DNA from: Anastatus disparis
Lineage: Eukaryota > Arthropoda > Insecta > Hymenoptera > Eupelmidae
NCBI GenBank assembly: GCA_017163975.1
Contig: JAFFSR010000032.1
Coordinates: 476,001-540,000 of the forward strand
Reading direction: 5' to 3'
DNA length: 64,000 nucleotides
Shown here: positions 11,683 through 22,092 of the stretch, piece by piece
Layout: each line of letters opens with the position of its first letter
How positions within the stretch are numbered: position 1 is the first letter of the stretch
Position numbers and translations under genes: made by a program
The notes under the pieces: generated by a model
Databases searched by the model: none
Told to the model about the DNA's origin: nothing
The model's input: only the letters and a program-made list of their open reading frames with translations

Positions 11683-12689
11683 GGGAAACTAGGGAAGCTC
11701 GTAATAAAACATAGGTAATGATAAAATCACAAATATTCTATCATTTTTAATTTTAAACTTAGAATTTCTTGATCCTGATGATGATAGATTTTTATGATGG
11801 TAATCAAAAAAAAACTTATCGTGTTCTATGTCATCAAGTTATGGAATCAAAATTAGAAATTTTAATAAAGTAACTCAAACTAGTAAATTACTTTAAAAAA
11901 AATTAATCGGTTTAATCGGTGAGTTAAATTTACAATTCATGAGAAAACCAACAAACACCAGTAAGAGAATGTAATTATACAACATTATTTCATATTTTTC
12001 CAGTCAATACAATAATATTTAAAAAATTTTTTAAATTATTCAAAAAAATTTTTTTTCTTTCTTTTTGATTTTTTTAGAATTTTTGGAATTATAAAAATAA
12101 TTTATGACTATATCCTAAACTGCTATAAAACCCAAATCGTTTATACTTTTATGATACTTTCACTAATCATTTTGTTTATCAATTTTCATTATTTAAAGAA
12201 AATCGTTAGAGCCATCTTAATAAATATTTTAAATTCTTTACATTTTCACCGCAATTTACAAATAAAATATCATCTGTTTCATCTAAGTGTAAATAAAAAT
12301 TTAAATTGCAAATTAAAATATCACTCAAATACTTCAGCTAATCTCTTTTTATACAAGATTCAACTAACATCAAATGAAAATTCTTTATAAATTAATATTC
12401 ATATTCTTAAACAAGTTGATATCATTATTTAAAAATAAAATTACAAGTTTGCGCATTGAAGTTTTCCTCTCTCTTTCCTTTTTTTACATCATAATAAAAA
12501 AACATTCAAAATTTTTATGAAAGGTAAATGTTAATTTAAATCTACTGAAGTACCATGTTTCATTGAATTTTAGTAAAGCAATTAAAATAAAATTTCAGCA
12601 AAAAAGTGATTTTATTTCATAAAACTCTACGATGAAAATGGTGTCTAAAAATTATAATCAATAAAAATGCATATTTTCAATCATATACA
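11683..12689. other. Non-coding stretch, nothing recognised
   Basis: AT-rich. One open frame of 79 codons (12151-12390) is low-complexity and has no recognisable features. By position internal to element A. Confidence 0.45.
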
Positions 12690-12717
12690 AATATTTTATT
12701 TATTTATTTTATTTATC
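12690..12717 (-). repeat. 3' tail repeat of the LINE
   Basis: On the minus strand this is a run of AAATAAAT-type units directly after the 3' untranslated region, as in LINE clades that end in short tandem repeats rather than poly(A). Confidence 0.7.
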
Positions 12718-12835
12718 TACGGGTTCAAAACCCATTTATATGTACATAAAAAGAACAAAATATATTATAATTCAAAAATAGGTAGCGCAAAATGATAGCC
12801 CACTCATAACCAATCACACATACATCAATATCAAT

Positions 12836-15601
12836 TCATTGAAAAGATAGTATTTGTCTTGTCTTATAACTCACGGTGAAAATTGAGTCAACAAATAAAT
12901 CAATTAAGTTTCTATTATTGTTACATATCACAGAGAGACGCGATGACGGTGAGTGCAACATAAAATTATGAGATACAATAGGCACATAAAAGCAACCTCT
13001 ACTCGGACGCAATTCACGACTAAGAACATTAAATATTAATCTGTTATACACATCACTACAATTTATATATCCATTAACCAATCTAAAAATGAAAATTAAA
13101 TCATTCCTGTCAAAACTCGATCTCAAGGTAGGTATACACAAAAATGTTCGAATAGGACCATAATTATGATCATTGTAACTCATTCCCATTCCTAATTTAT
13201 ATGCAGCAAAATGTAAAAACCTTCTTTATACACCCTCCAAAAGCTCTATCTGACAAGTCAAGTACGGCTTCCAGATTATAGAAGCATAGCTAATCTTAGA
13301 GTAAATCTATGCGAAATACAACGCTCAAAACGATTCAGGATGGCTAAATCTCGAAGAAAAACGCTTAATAAATCCTAGCATCTTTGTAACACTATTGCAT
13401 AAAGAAGTAACATGTTCATTAAAAGATAAACACTATCAAAAATAACCCCTAAATCTCTAACGCTGTACACTCTTTTAATAATTGAATTATTTAGCCAGTA
13501 TTCATATTCTACACATTTAAGTCTAGTGGAGGTTATTAAGTAGCACTTATCAAAATTACATATTAAGCCATTCAAATTACACCAATTAAGAAATTCATTA
13601 ATATCTTCCTGCAACAAAATAGCATCTCCACCATCATTGATCTCCTTATGAATCTTTGTATTATCCGCGAAAATCAATACCTTACTGTTCTTAATGTGCA
13701 TAACCATATCATTTATAAATATTAAAAAAAGCAACGGACCCAAATGGGTTCCCTGACCTACCCCAGATAACACCAAGATTTCCTCAGATATAAATGATTT
13801 TATTTTAACGTATTGCTTACGCCCTAGGATCTAAACCATTTCAACAAGCAACAATTTATACCATGACGTTCTAGCTTAAGTAACAGCCTATCAAAATTAA
13901 CTATGTCAAACGCACGTGACAAATCAGCATAAAACGCATCGACCGGTCCACCAGCAATGAAGCAATCAACAATGTCATTCAAATAAACACCTAAATTTGT
14001 AATGGTTGATTTGTTGCTAACGAAACCATGCTGTTCATTTACAATATGTTTAGAGAAAAACAAACTAAGACGGTTGTACATAAGTTTATCAAACAGTCTT
14101 GCCATAACACTATACCTATTGATGGGTCTGTAATTGTCAACGTTTGAAATATCACCCTTCTGAAAAAGAGACGTTATAAATGACGTCCTCCAGTAATCCG
14201 GATAGACACCCTTTTCAATTGATAAATTAAAAAATTTTACAAGCCAAGAAGCTAGTCGTGGACCAATATGCTTAATAATTATTGGGTGTATCCCATCGGG
14301 ACCACTGGAAGATTTTTCATCAAATGATTTGATAACATTTACAACCTCGATCTCTGTAAAACGCACATTTAATAATGAATCTGCACTTTGCATCAATTCA
14401 AAATGAACATTCAAGTTAACTTCTTTATAGATACTCTGAAATTTATCAGCAAACAAATTGACAATACCAGGCCCCTCATCACACATTCTATCATTCCAAT
14501 ACATGGTGTTCAGATAAGCATGTGACCTATCAATAAAATTTACATAACGAAAAAATGCTTTAGGATCGTTAACAACTGAAGATTCAATTTCCTCAATATA
14601 TCTCTTTTCATCCCTAACCAATAATCTTTTACATTTCACTCTCTCCAACTTAAACAAGTTATAGAATTTATCAGAATTAGTAGATTTAAATAAAGTATGA
14701 TATTTCTTTTTATTTATAATGCATGTTTTTAACTCAGAAGAAAACCATTTAGGAAATTTATCTGAACGCAATCTACGTTTGGGATCACTATCTCTTATAC
14801 ATTTATTCAGATCAGTACAACCCATATCCAACTCAGAGTGTTCATTATAAGGAACATTAATAATTACAGGAAAATGATACATATCACATGGCAATATAGG
14901 ATCATCATTAATGCTAATTTTCATATTATATTCATTAGTAAAACATAAATCCAAAATATTGCCCCTAGAATTACACCACCCATTAATCTGAATCAAATTA
15001 TATAATGCACAAAGATCATCCAAGCAACTAACTGCATGCCGGACATTGACGTTTACATGATCACCAACAGACCTCGCACAAGAATCAATATTCACCCATT
15101 TAAATCCTGATAGATTGAAGTTTCTCAATAATATGAAATTAGACATGGTATTAAAATTATAAAACTGACGAAGTAAACCCTGCAAATTGTCAACAAATCT
15201 ACCAAAATAATCATTATCACGCAATACCAAATCAGGCGCATGGTACACAGCAACCAGCTTAACGATATCTCTGGGATTAAAGATCTTGACTGCAATCATC
15301 TCAAATGAATTGTCCGTTAATGGAATGACTTGAAACTTGATAGTATTTTTGACGGCAATCATGACTCCTTCACCTATTTTCTTTTTGCTTGTCAAAATGG
15401 ATCTATCACACCTTATAATAGAGTGGTCAGAGAGTCCAAGTTCATGATTAGATACGTCCTCGTTGAGCCAGGTTTCAGCTAAAATAACATCACGTTGCAT
15501 GACAGTATGAAAAGTCGATCTAAACAGCGCTATCCATCCCAATATGCTTCTTATATTCTGATAATAAATTGTAAATTTCTTTAAAGAACATAGTTGCTAT
15601 T
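12836..15601 (-). pseudogene. LINE ORF2: APE endonuclease + reverse transcriptase, frameshifted
   Basis: The enzyme would nick target DNA and copy element RNA into it. The frame opens just after a TAG near 15603 with an endonuclease start of type YYQNIRS, followed by an AETWLNEDV motif, YHAPD, and a RNFN where active enzymes have GDFN. The RT follows: GPDGIHP, a WRTSFITSLFQKGD box, NYRPI, QHGFVSNKST and ADLSRAFD. A stop at about 13823 shifts the frame. The next piece (13776-13375) has GVGQGTHLGPLLF and FADN in place of the catalytic YADD. Another shift near 13400 leads to the C-terminal piece at 13189-12836, with the FRLVNGYINC pattern common in jockey-like proteins of ants and wasps. At least two frameshifts plus altered catalytic residues mean it is inactive. 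Confidence 0.9.
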
Positions 15602-15603
15602 CA

Positions 15604-16476
15604 TATTTATCCGAAGATGAGGAATCAGATGTTTCACTCACAATACCAGGAACACCATTAATAAATTTTATATATATCCTTTTCTCCTTTACTTTTTCTG
15701 ATTTTTAATTCATCATTTAAAATACTCATAGTATTCCTCTGCATCTTGGAAAGATCAGCCCTGACTATAACATTTTCATCAAAAATATTTCTTTTATTAT
15801 GCAGAGTTCACAAAACACTTTCTTTAGAATCCAGGATAACCCTTAATGGTCTGACTTTATCCTGAGAATAATCACCACCTATACGTTGCACTTTAATTTT
15901 ATCCAATTCAAAAGGCAAAGACTTATCAAAATCAGAGAATTGCTTCTTAACTGTATTCAAATCAGATCTATGTGCATCGATTCCATCAGGAAACTTAAAC
16001 AAAATTATATTTTTTTCTCTAAATTTTCTTTCGTTAAACTCACACAAAACTTCTTCACAATTGCAATCCAAAGAATTTTCCACTTTATTCAATCTTGCTT
16101 CCAAACATTCAAATCGAGCATTGTTATTAGCTATATTAGAATTTAACTTCATTTTAATATCTTCCAATCCTGATTTAATAAGCCTCCATAAAGGAGCCAA
16201 CGAAGCATCAAGTCCAGAAGCATCATTACTAATTCCACAGTCCACATGTTCATCATTTAAGTTACTCTTGCCACAGCATCTATGAAAAGAACCATCGTCA
16301 TGTGGACCTGCTCTTTTAGAACATGATTTATGAAAACTTGTGTTGCATCTTGAACAAAACACAGCATCATTCTTATCAATATTTCCCTTTTTCGGGCAGA
16401 GAAGACATTTTATTACTATATTACTTCCCTTTGAAGATCCAAATGAACCTCAATTTCCATTACCTTTGTCTTTCAT
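15604..16476 (-). pseudogene. LINE ORF1 with PHD-like zinc finger, broken
   Basis: ORF1 proteins of this kind bind element RNA and chaperone it during target-primed copying. From an ATG at 16476 there is an in-frame stop at codon 9, then a PHD-type finger: CLLC, then CSRC, FHKSC and a CC pair within about 50 residues. A helical segment (NARFECLEARLNKVEN, coiled-coil-like) and a basic C-terminal domain (KIKVQRIGG) follow, a layout seen in jockey and CR1 ORF1 proteins. The frame stops at 15808, then continues after a TGA and a later frameshift to about 15604, next to the opening of ORF2. Identification rests on position and finger pattern. Confidence 0.8.
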
Positions 16477-17160
16477 TGTAGGATAAACCTATATGCAGGC
16501 TAAACTTCTTTATGATTTATACACACAGTAAAACAAATTACCAAATAACATGCAAAAGTCACCAATAGAACATAATCTCTTTGCATATCCAATATAAACA
16601 CATGTAAACATCCTTCTGCACTGAAGTCCCTAAAAAATAGAATAATACTTTTTATAATATTCACGATGAATCAAGGACTACGTTGCTCAAAAACTACTTC
16701 ACTTGCAAAAACACATATCACATGATTAAATCGTTTAATGCAACTATGTAATTATGACATATGCACAGCACGGCATATAAAAAAAAGACAAAAAGAGAGC
16801 ACTTATTTTTCTTCTAAATTCTTATTCAGTAAATATAAAAAATCAAGTTGCACAGATGATATAAAGAAACAAAATTATTATAGCATATAATATACGTGGT
16901 AAACCTCTATGTTAGCTAAAGTTCAAGATAGCTGTCTATAGCAAGCCCATTACTGCCTCATATGCAATCGATCTTGATCACACTGACCACACATAGATCA
17001 ACAAAAATAATTACATAAAATTGATAATAATCATCAATAAATGCAATAAACAATATTATTTTTTGTTTAACTCTATTTGTTTTTATACAAATAACCAAAA
17101 TACACAGAGCGACCAGAACAACGACCACTCTCTATGCGCCACCTATTGGCCTGATATATA

Positions 17161-18071
17161 TCGTATATTTCTCAAAATTTTCTGTTAAGTCTCAACCTAA
17201 TTACAAGCGATCATTATTAAAATCTATTTAACTACTAACACACAGTCAACAATTATAAACCTTAATATTTTACGGATTTTTCTCTATAGATTTGACAAAT
17301 TCAAATGTCAGAATTTGTAAAAAGTGATTTTATTTTTTTTGTTATTTTTCTTAAGGAAATTCGAATTATTAAAAAATTTTGGTGTTAGAAATAAATTAAG
17401 CTCGATTATTTTTATCAAAAATCTTACCACCCCAATTATTTCTGTTGTTTTGTTTCGTAAAATTAAATAAATTGAAGGCTCGTAAACACTAACTTACAAT
17501 GCCTATATCATACACCCTTATTATTCATAATTATTTAATATTGATTGTTAATTTCACAAAATTTCGAAATTGTTTGTAAATTCTGGCACAATATTAATAT
17601 ATGTAAAAATTTTATAAGTTAATGTTAATGATGGCCAAAACTAGCCACTCGAATATAATCACAATTTTTATTACAAATTGTTTCTTTGTTTTTAACAAAT
17701 ATTCTCTATATTTTATTATATGAATATTTTTAGTTTTATTAAAACAATATTCATTCAAATTTATGAAATGTTTACTTGATTTTAAAAACTAATTACTCCA
17801 TTCAAAATTTTTCGATTTGAATCAACAAAATATTATTTTGGTTCAAAAGAATATTTTCTACATTTTAATAATTTATTATTTTTATTTATTGTTGTAAAAC
17901 TGAAATTGCTCGAATTAAATAAATATTTGTTTGATATTACAAATTAAAAATTTCATTGATATTATATAATTTTAAGTGAGGAAGTATTACTTTTGATTAA
18001 ACAAATATTTTATATTTTTAAATAAATGTTTTTAATTTCTCGTGAATATTCTTTTAAATCAGGAGAAAATA
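17161..18071. other. Non-coding stretch, nothing recognised
   Basis: Very AT-rich with no open frame. By position internal to element A. Confidence 0.45.
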
Positions 18072-18285
18072 TTAACCCTTTCACTGGCAATGTATCATAT
18101 ATGATAAAAAAAAAGTTGTGCCACAACTGGCGATGTATCATATATGATCAAGTTGAATAACTGATGCATTTTTCAACCAATTCATTTCAAATTCAGTGTG
18201 TAAGGGTTTTGGCGGTGGCTGATTTTTATTGTCTTATCATTTTTGGCACGTAAAGTAAAAAAAGCTGCACCAGTGAAAGGGTTAA
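18072..18285. mobile_element. piggyBac-like MITE with TTAA target duplication
   Basis: TTAA (18072-18075) is followed by CCCTTTCACTGG; the inverse CCAGTGAAAGGG is followed by TTAA (18282-18285). Terminal CCCTTT with TTAA duplication is the signature of piggyBac. Two copies of an ATGTATCATATATGAT sub-terminal repeat lie inside the left half. At about 206 bp without coding sequence it is non-autonomous. Confidence 0.93.
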
Positions 18286-19040
18286 TATGAATTGAGTGAA
18301 TATTTACTTGCCATTATTCAAGTTAGTGATAAATTCTTTCAGAATATCTACATAATTATTTTAATAAAAGCATTCTAAATTATTTTTTTTTTCATCCAAT
18401 AAATAACATAATAAATCTTTATACTTAATAACTTATACATTGTTTTCAATTCACCAGCTATTTTTCTTCTCTATAGTTTCTCTCATTATATTTTTATTAA
18501 TAAAATATTCTACTATAAATCAAAAAGGAATTAAAAATAAACAAAAAACTAAATAATAATTTCAAAACACGTAACTTTCTATTAATTAGCCATTCATAAA
18601 TGAATTTCTAAGAATTATTTCTAAAAATTTTCAAATTATTCTAAACTATAACCAACACAACAATACTATCTCTTTTTTGCATTTGCATATAATCCAGATA
18701 GTTACACGCTATTTTCTTTGTCGAGGACGACAAATTTCTTAGTAAGGGGAGGAAGTGGAATTTAATTTAATAATGAGATTTTTCATTTTCAATTCAATTA
18801 GCAATTTTCGACATATTGTGTAATTTCATCATTCATTATAATTCAGAAAATAATTTATCTATTTTTGCAATATTATGCGATTGATGATCAATAATGGATT
18901 AGCAGATTTATTTTATTTGACTCTTTTTGTGCATTAATATAAAAATATATATGTATTACAATTTTAATTACATATTTGTGAAATTATATTAAAGAAGGGA
19001 AATTTCTTAAAAGATAGAAGTGTGTGACTATATGGTGATG
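18286..19040 (+). other. Non-coding stretch with a retroelement 3'-end relic
   Basis: No gene. Positions 18718-18756 repeat, with few changes, the sequence in front of the 3' LTR of element A (36534-36568): TTGTCGAGGACGACAA, then AGTAAGGGGAGG. No LTR follows, so this looks like the stranded 3' end of a related element. Confidence 0.6.
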
Positions 19041-19044
19041 TACG
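19041..19044. repeat. Target-site duplication of LTR element B (left copy)
   Basis: TACG precedes the left LTR; an identical TACG follows the right LTR at 28172-28175. Four bases is common for Ty3/gypsy elements. Confidence 0.88.
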
Positions 19045-20079
19045 TGTGACATCCCATGGAACTAAATCCTTATAAATTGTTAAATGAATTATATTAAGGA
19101 TTGGAATTATTCATTAACCTATTTTTTTCAATTCAAACAGAAAGTAGTTCCATGCGATGTCCCGATTCAGCATTCTTAAAAATTGCGAAAACTTCAAATG
19201 CAAAGAAGAGACGGAGAAGAAAGTACAAGAATGCATTGGTAAGCAAGCCAATGAACTCTAAAACAATCGAATGATTTTCTGTTCTGAAAATTTCAGCTGC
19301 ATGTCAGGTTTTGATTGGATTTTCCATCTCTCGATCGCCCGGCGCAAGGCAATAAAAACAGCCCCCTACGTCACTCTTGGCCTTTTGTCATAATACGATA
19401 GCAACCGCCAAGGTCGGCTCTGCTGGTCCACTGAGATAAAGTCAGTGTTAGTTTTAAATCAGTTTATTTATCATAAAATTCATTAGGAAGTAGCTTAGAA
19501 ACCTACTTCGCTAATAAAATTATAATATAGAAAAATATAGATTTACAACTTTTGTATAAATAGATTAGAAACCTATTTATATAAATAAATATTTAGTGAA
19601 AAAGACAAGCAAGTGCAAGTGACTACATAAAGAAATAAATTAGCTGAGTGCTAGACGACCGAGAGTTGAAGAATCTAACCTAATCTGGCCACGGATAACT
19701 TAACCGTGTAGGAATAAGTTAATTTAAGCGGAGATTAAAGGACGGAACTTCAAGGGATACATTTATATATCTACTCCTTCTCTTCTTGGAATATTTAATC
19801 GTAAGAAAAATTATTATATATAATAAATAACAACATGTGTATTAATTATTAAATAAAAATAAAAGAAAACACAAAAAGAGGAATTTATTTAAGTAATTAA
19901 AACTTGATATTAACTTTTATAAAAAATTGATTATTCTAAAAACTAAATTAGAATTTAATTTTAATAAATATTTAATTAAAAGGTGACAGGTAAGTCCTGG
20001 GACTACAAACTGGTTCCCAATAAAAAGAAATTTATTTCTTTTTGTTAACTCAACGACCGAACCAAATCCGGTCGTAACA
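19045..20079 (+). repeat. 5' LTR of element B
   Basis: TGTGACATCCC to ...CCGGTCGTAACA, 1035 bp, starting with TG and ending in CA. A likely core promoter is the AATAAAAACAGCCCC region (about 19350), with transcription starting around the CCACTGAGATAAAGTCAGTG stretch (about 19428). Two similar hairpin-prone words, CTTAGAAACC and ATTAGAAACC, follow. A hairpin closes the LTR. Confidence 0.93.
20053..20075 (+). promoter_or_regulatory. Hairpin at the LTR 3' end of element B
   Basis: ACGACCG pairs with CGGTCGT across a 9-base loop directly before the terminal AACA; the 3' LTR has the same hairpin. The loop-flanking word CGGTCAACGACC recurs in the leader at about 20417 and, as a variant, at 20982. 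Confidence 0.6.
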
Positions 20080-20081
20080 AA

Positions 20082-20099
20082 TGGCATCCCTTGTGGGGA
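20082..20099 (+). promoter_or_regulatory. Putative primer binding site of element B
   Basis: TGGCATCCCTTGTGGGGA starts two bases after the LTR and opens with TGG, complementary to a tRNA CCA end. I cannot name the tRNA with confidence. Confidence 0.6.
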
Positions 20100-20679
20100 A
20101 CCAGTAAGACCTTTCACCTGTTAATAAAATTTTATAAACTATAATTTAATTTCAATAAATAATATTTTATTAAAATTTATAATTGCGCCTTATATAACTT
20201 GTTATATGAAGAAATAACAAGATATATAGTTTAAAAAATACATTATTATTATATTTAAAATAAAATTTGCACTACCATAAAGTAGTTAGATTTTTAAGGC
20301 ATTATATAAGTATATAAATAATTTATTATTGAAACATTATCATTTTAAATAATTAAATAAAAACTATTTCAATAAATATCGTTAATATCTAAATTTCTTT
20401 AATAAACGATCAACTTCGGTCAACGACCGCTGCGTCATCAAAATTTTTATTGTGACCTGGATATCATTATTATACGCATTATTTAACAATTTATAATTTA
20501 TTTCTGATTATATTTATTAATAATTTATTCTTGATAATAATAGGTAATTATCATAATAGATAAATAAATTTCTATAAAATCTATAATATAAAAATATAAA
20601 ATAAAGAAATAACAAGTTATATATATTTTTTTAAAAAAATATATATAACTTTATTATTTCTTTTGAGATAAAAATTTTT

Positions 20680-20934
20680 CTTTTTATGAATCAATACGAA
20701 TTTTTGGCTAAATTCATAAATTATATAGCTGAAAGGCTACATTTATGAAATACTTGGAGCGCTGCAAGGCATGAAAAGTTTATTAGCATCCAAAATTCTG
20801 GATTTCCTTTCTTTTGAGTCAACATTTATAAGATTTCTAGCTGCAAGGCTGAACTTATAAATGCCTTAATTGCCGAAAGGTAAGAAAAGGGTATTGAGGA
20901 TAAAGAAAGGTTTCATAAAATAAAGAAATTCAAT
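20680..20934 (+). promoter_or_regulatory. Leader hairpin array, copy 1 (GNRA-type loops)
   Basis: Four short hairpins in about 170 nt carry GNRA tetraloops: GAAA at 20731 (stem TAGCT/GGCTA inside an outer TTCATAAAT/ATTTATGAA stem), GCAA at 20764, GCAA at 20843 (AGCT/GGCT inside TTATAAG/CTTATAA) and GAAA at 20875 (TTGCC/GGTAA). It lies between the primer site and the first reading frame, where packaging or translation signals are expected. A function is inferred only. Confidence 0.6.
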
Positions 20935-21356
20935 ATTAAAATATATAAAATAATAATAAAACATTTTTGTTTCAATTGTACGGTCAACGACCATCTACAA
21001 GTCAAAAGTTAAGAGTCAGCATAATCTTACAACTTGTGTGTTTCTATCGTTTACCTTTAAATTAATAAAGTAAATTTTCGTTTCCTTTTTAATAAAACTA
21101 AAATCTTTTAAAACATTTAATTTAATAAACTTGATATTTTAATAATTAATAACTAACTCTAATGTGTTTTTTTTATTATTATAACTCGAAATTTATAACA
21201 GATACTACAAATAAAAAAATTACATACGTACAACTTCGCGACGCTAAAAGTCAAACAGCAAAACGCTAAGTCAGCGTTTCACTGACCCAGATTCATAAGT
21301 AACTTGAATAAAAATTCTTTTGACGGAATTTATATTAAACTTTAATAAAATAATAA

Positions 21357-21611
21357 CCTTTTATGAATTAATCTGAATTTTTGGCTAAATTCATAAATTA
21401 TATAGCTGAAAGGCTACATTTATGAAATACTTAGAGCGCCGAAAGGTACGAAAAGTTTATTAGCATCAAAAATTCTGGATTTCCTTTCTTTTGAGTCAAC
21501 ATTTATAAGATTTCTAGCTGCAAGGCTGAACTTATAAATGCCTTAATTGCCGAAAGGTAAGAAAAGGGTATTGACGATAAGGAAAGGTTTCATAAAATAA
21601 ATGAATTCAAT
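21357..21611 (+). promoter_or_regulatory. Leader hairpin array, copy 2 (direct repeat of copy 1)
   Basis: A near-identical duplicate of 20680-20934 starting 677 bp downstream. Tetraloops lie at 21408 (GAAA), 21441 (GAAA where copy 1 has GCAA), 21520 (GCAA) and 21552 (GAAA). In the second hairpin the loop and adjacent pair changed together (CT-GCAA-GG to CC-GAAA-GG) and remain GNRA with a closed stem. Confidence 0.6.
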
Positions 21612-22092
21612 TAATAAACATTTAATCCCTTTTATATGTATATATATAAAAAAAAAATTCTTTTAATTATAATAAATTATAACACTAATAAATTATAAAA
21701 AGATTCATTTCCATTAAACTATAGCTTTTGTACCTCAAACTAAATTTCCCTTATCAAATTTCTATTTGTATAAATTATTGCAGACAATATTATCAAAAAT
21801 TTAATAAATAAATATTTTATAATAATGAACAATAATATTTATACAATATCTCTAATATAAGTAAGAAAAATTAAACAAATTGATATTCAAATCAGTCGAC
21901 TAAATAATTAAAATTACCCGATACAATAATCAAAATTTTCATCATGACAAATAAGCAAGAGATAATGGAAATTCAAGCCTCTGGAGAAAGATATTTAATC
22001 ATTTCAATTAACTACTTCCAAAATCTATGAATGGGAAAATAGGGTAAAAGAATCAACGAAATGCATGAATAGAAATTATTCAGAATCGAAAC

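Larger units (their letters stand above)
12690..17160 (-). mobile_element. Jockey-like LINE (non-LTR retrotransposon), minus strand
   Basis: On the minus strand, in order: 5' region (about 17160-16477), ORF1 with a PHD-like finger, ORF2 with endonuclease, reverse transcriptase and a C-terminal domain, then a short 3' tail of AAATAAATA repeats (12717-12690). The order and the 3' repeat tail are those of an APE-type LINE. Both frames are broken by stops and frameshifts, so this copy is dead, but it seems near full length. The 5' limit is an estimate, based on the end of sequence that looks unlike its AT-rich surroundings. Confidence 0.85.

Noticed and set aside
12151..12390. 79-codon plus-strand frame
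   Set aside because: Ile/Leu/Asn/Lys-rich, as expected by chance in AT-rich DNA; no neighbouring support.
15886..16285. Plus-strand frames over LINE ORF1
   Set aside because: Antisense shadows of the LINE ORF1, which has a coherent finger and coiled-coil reading.
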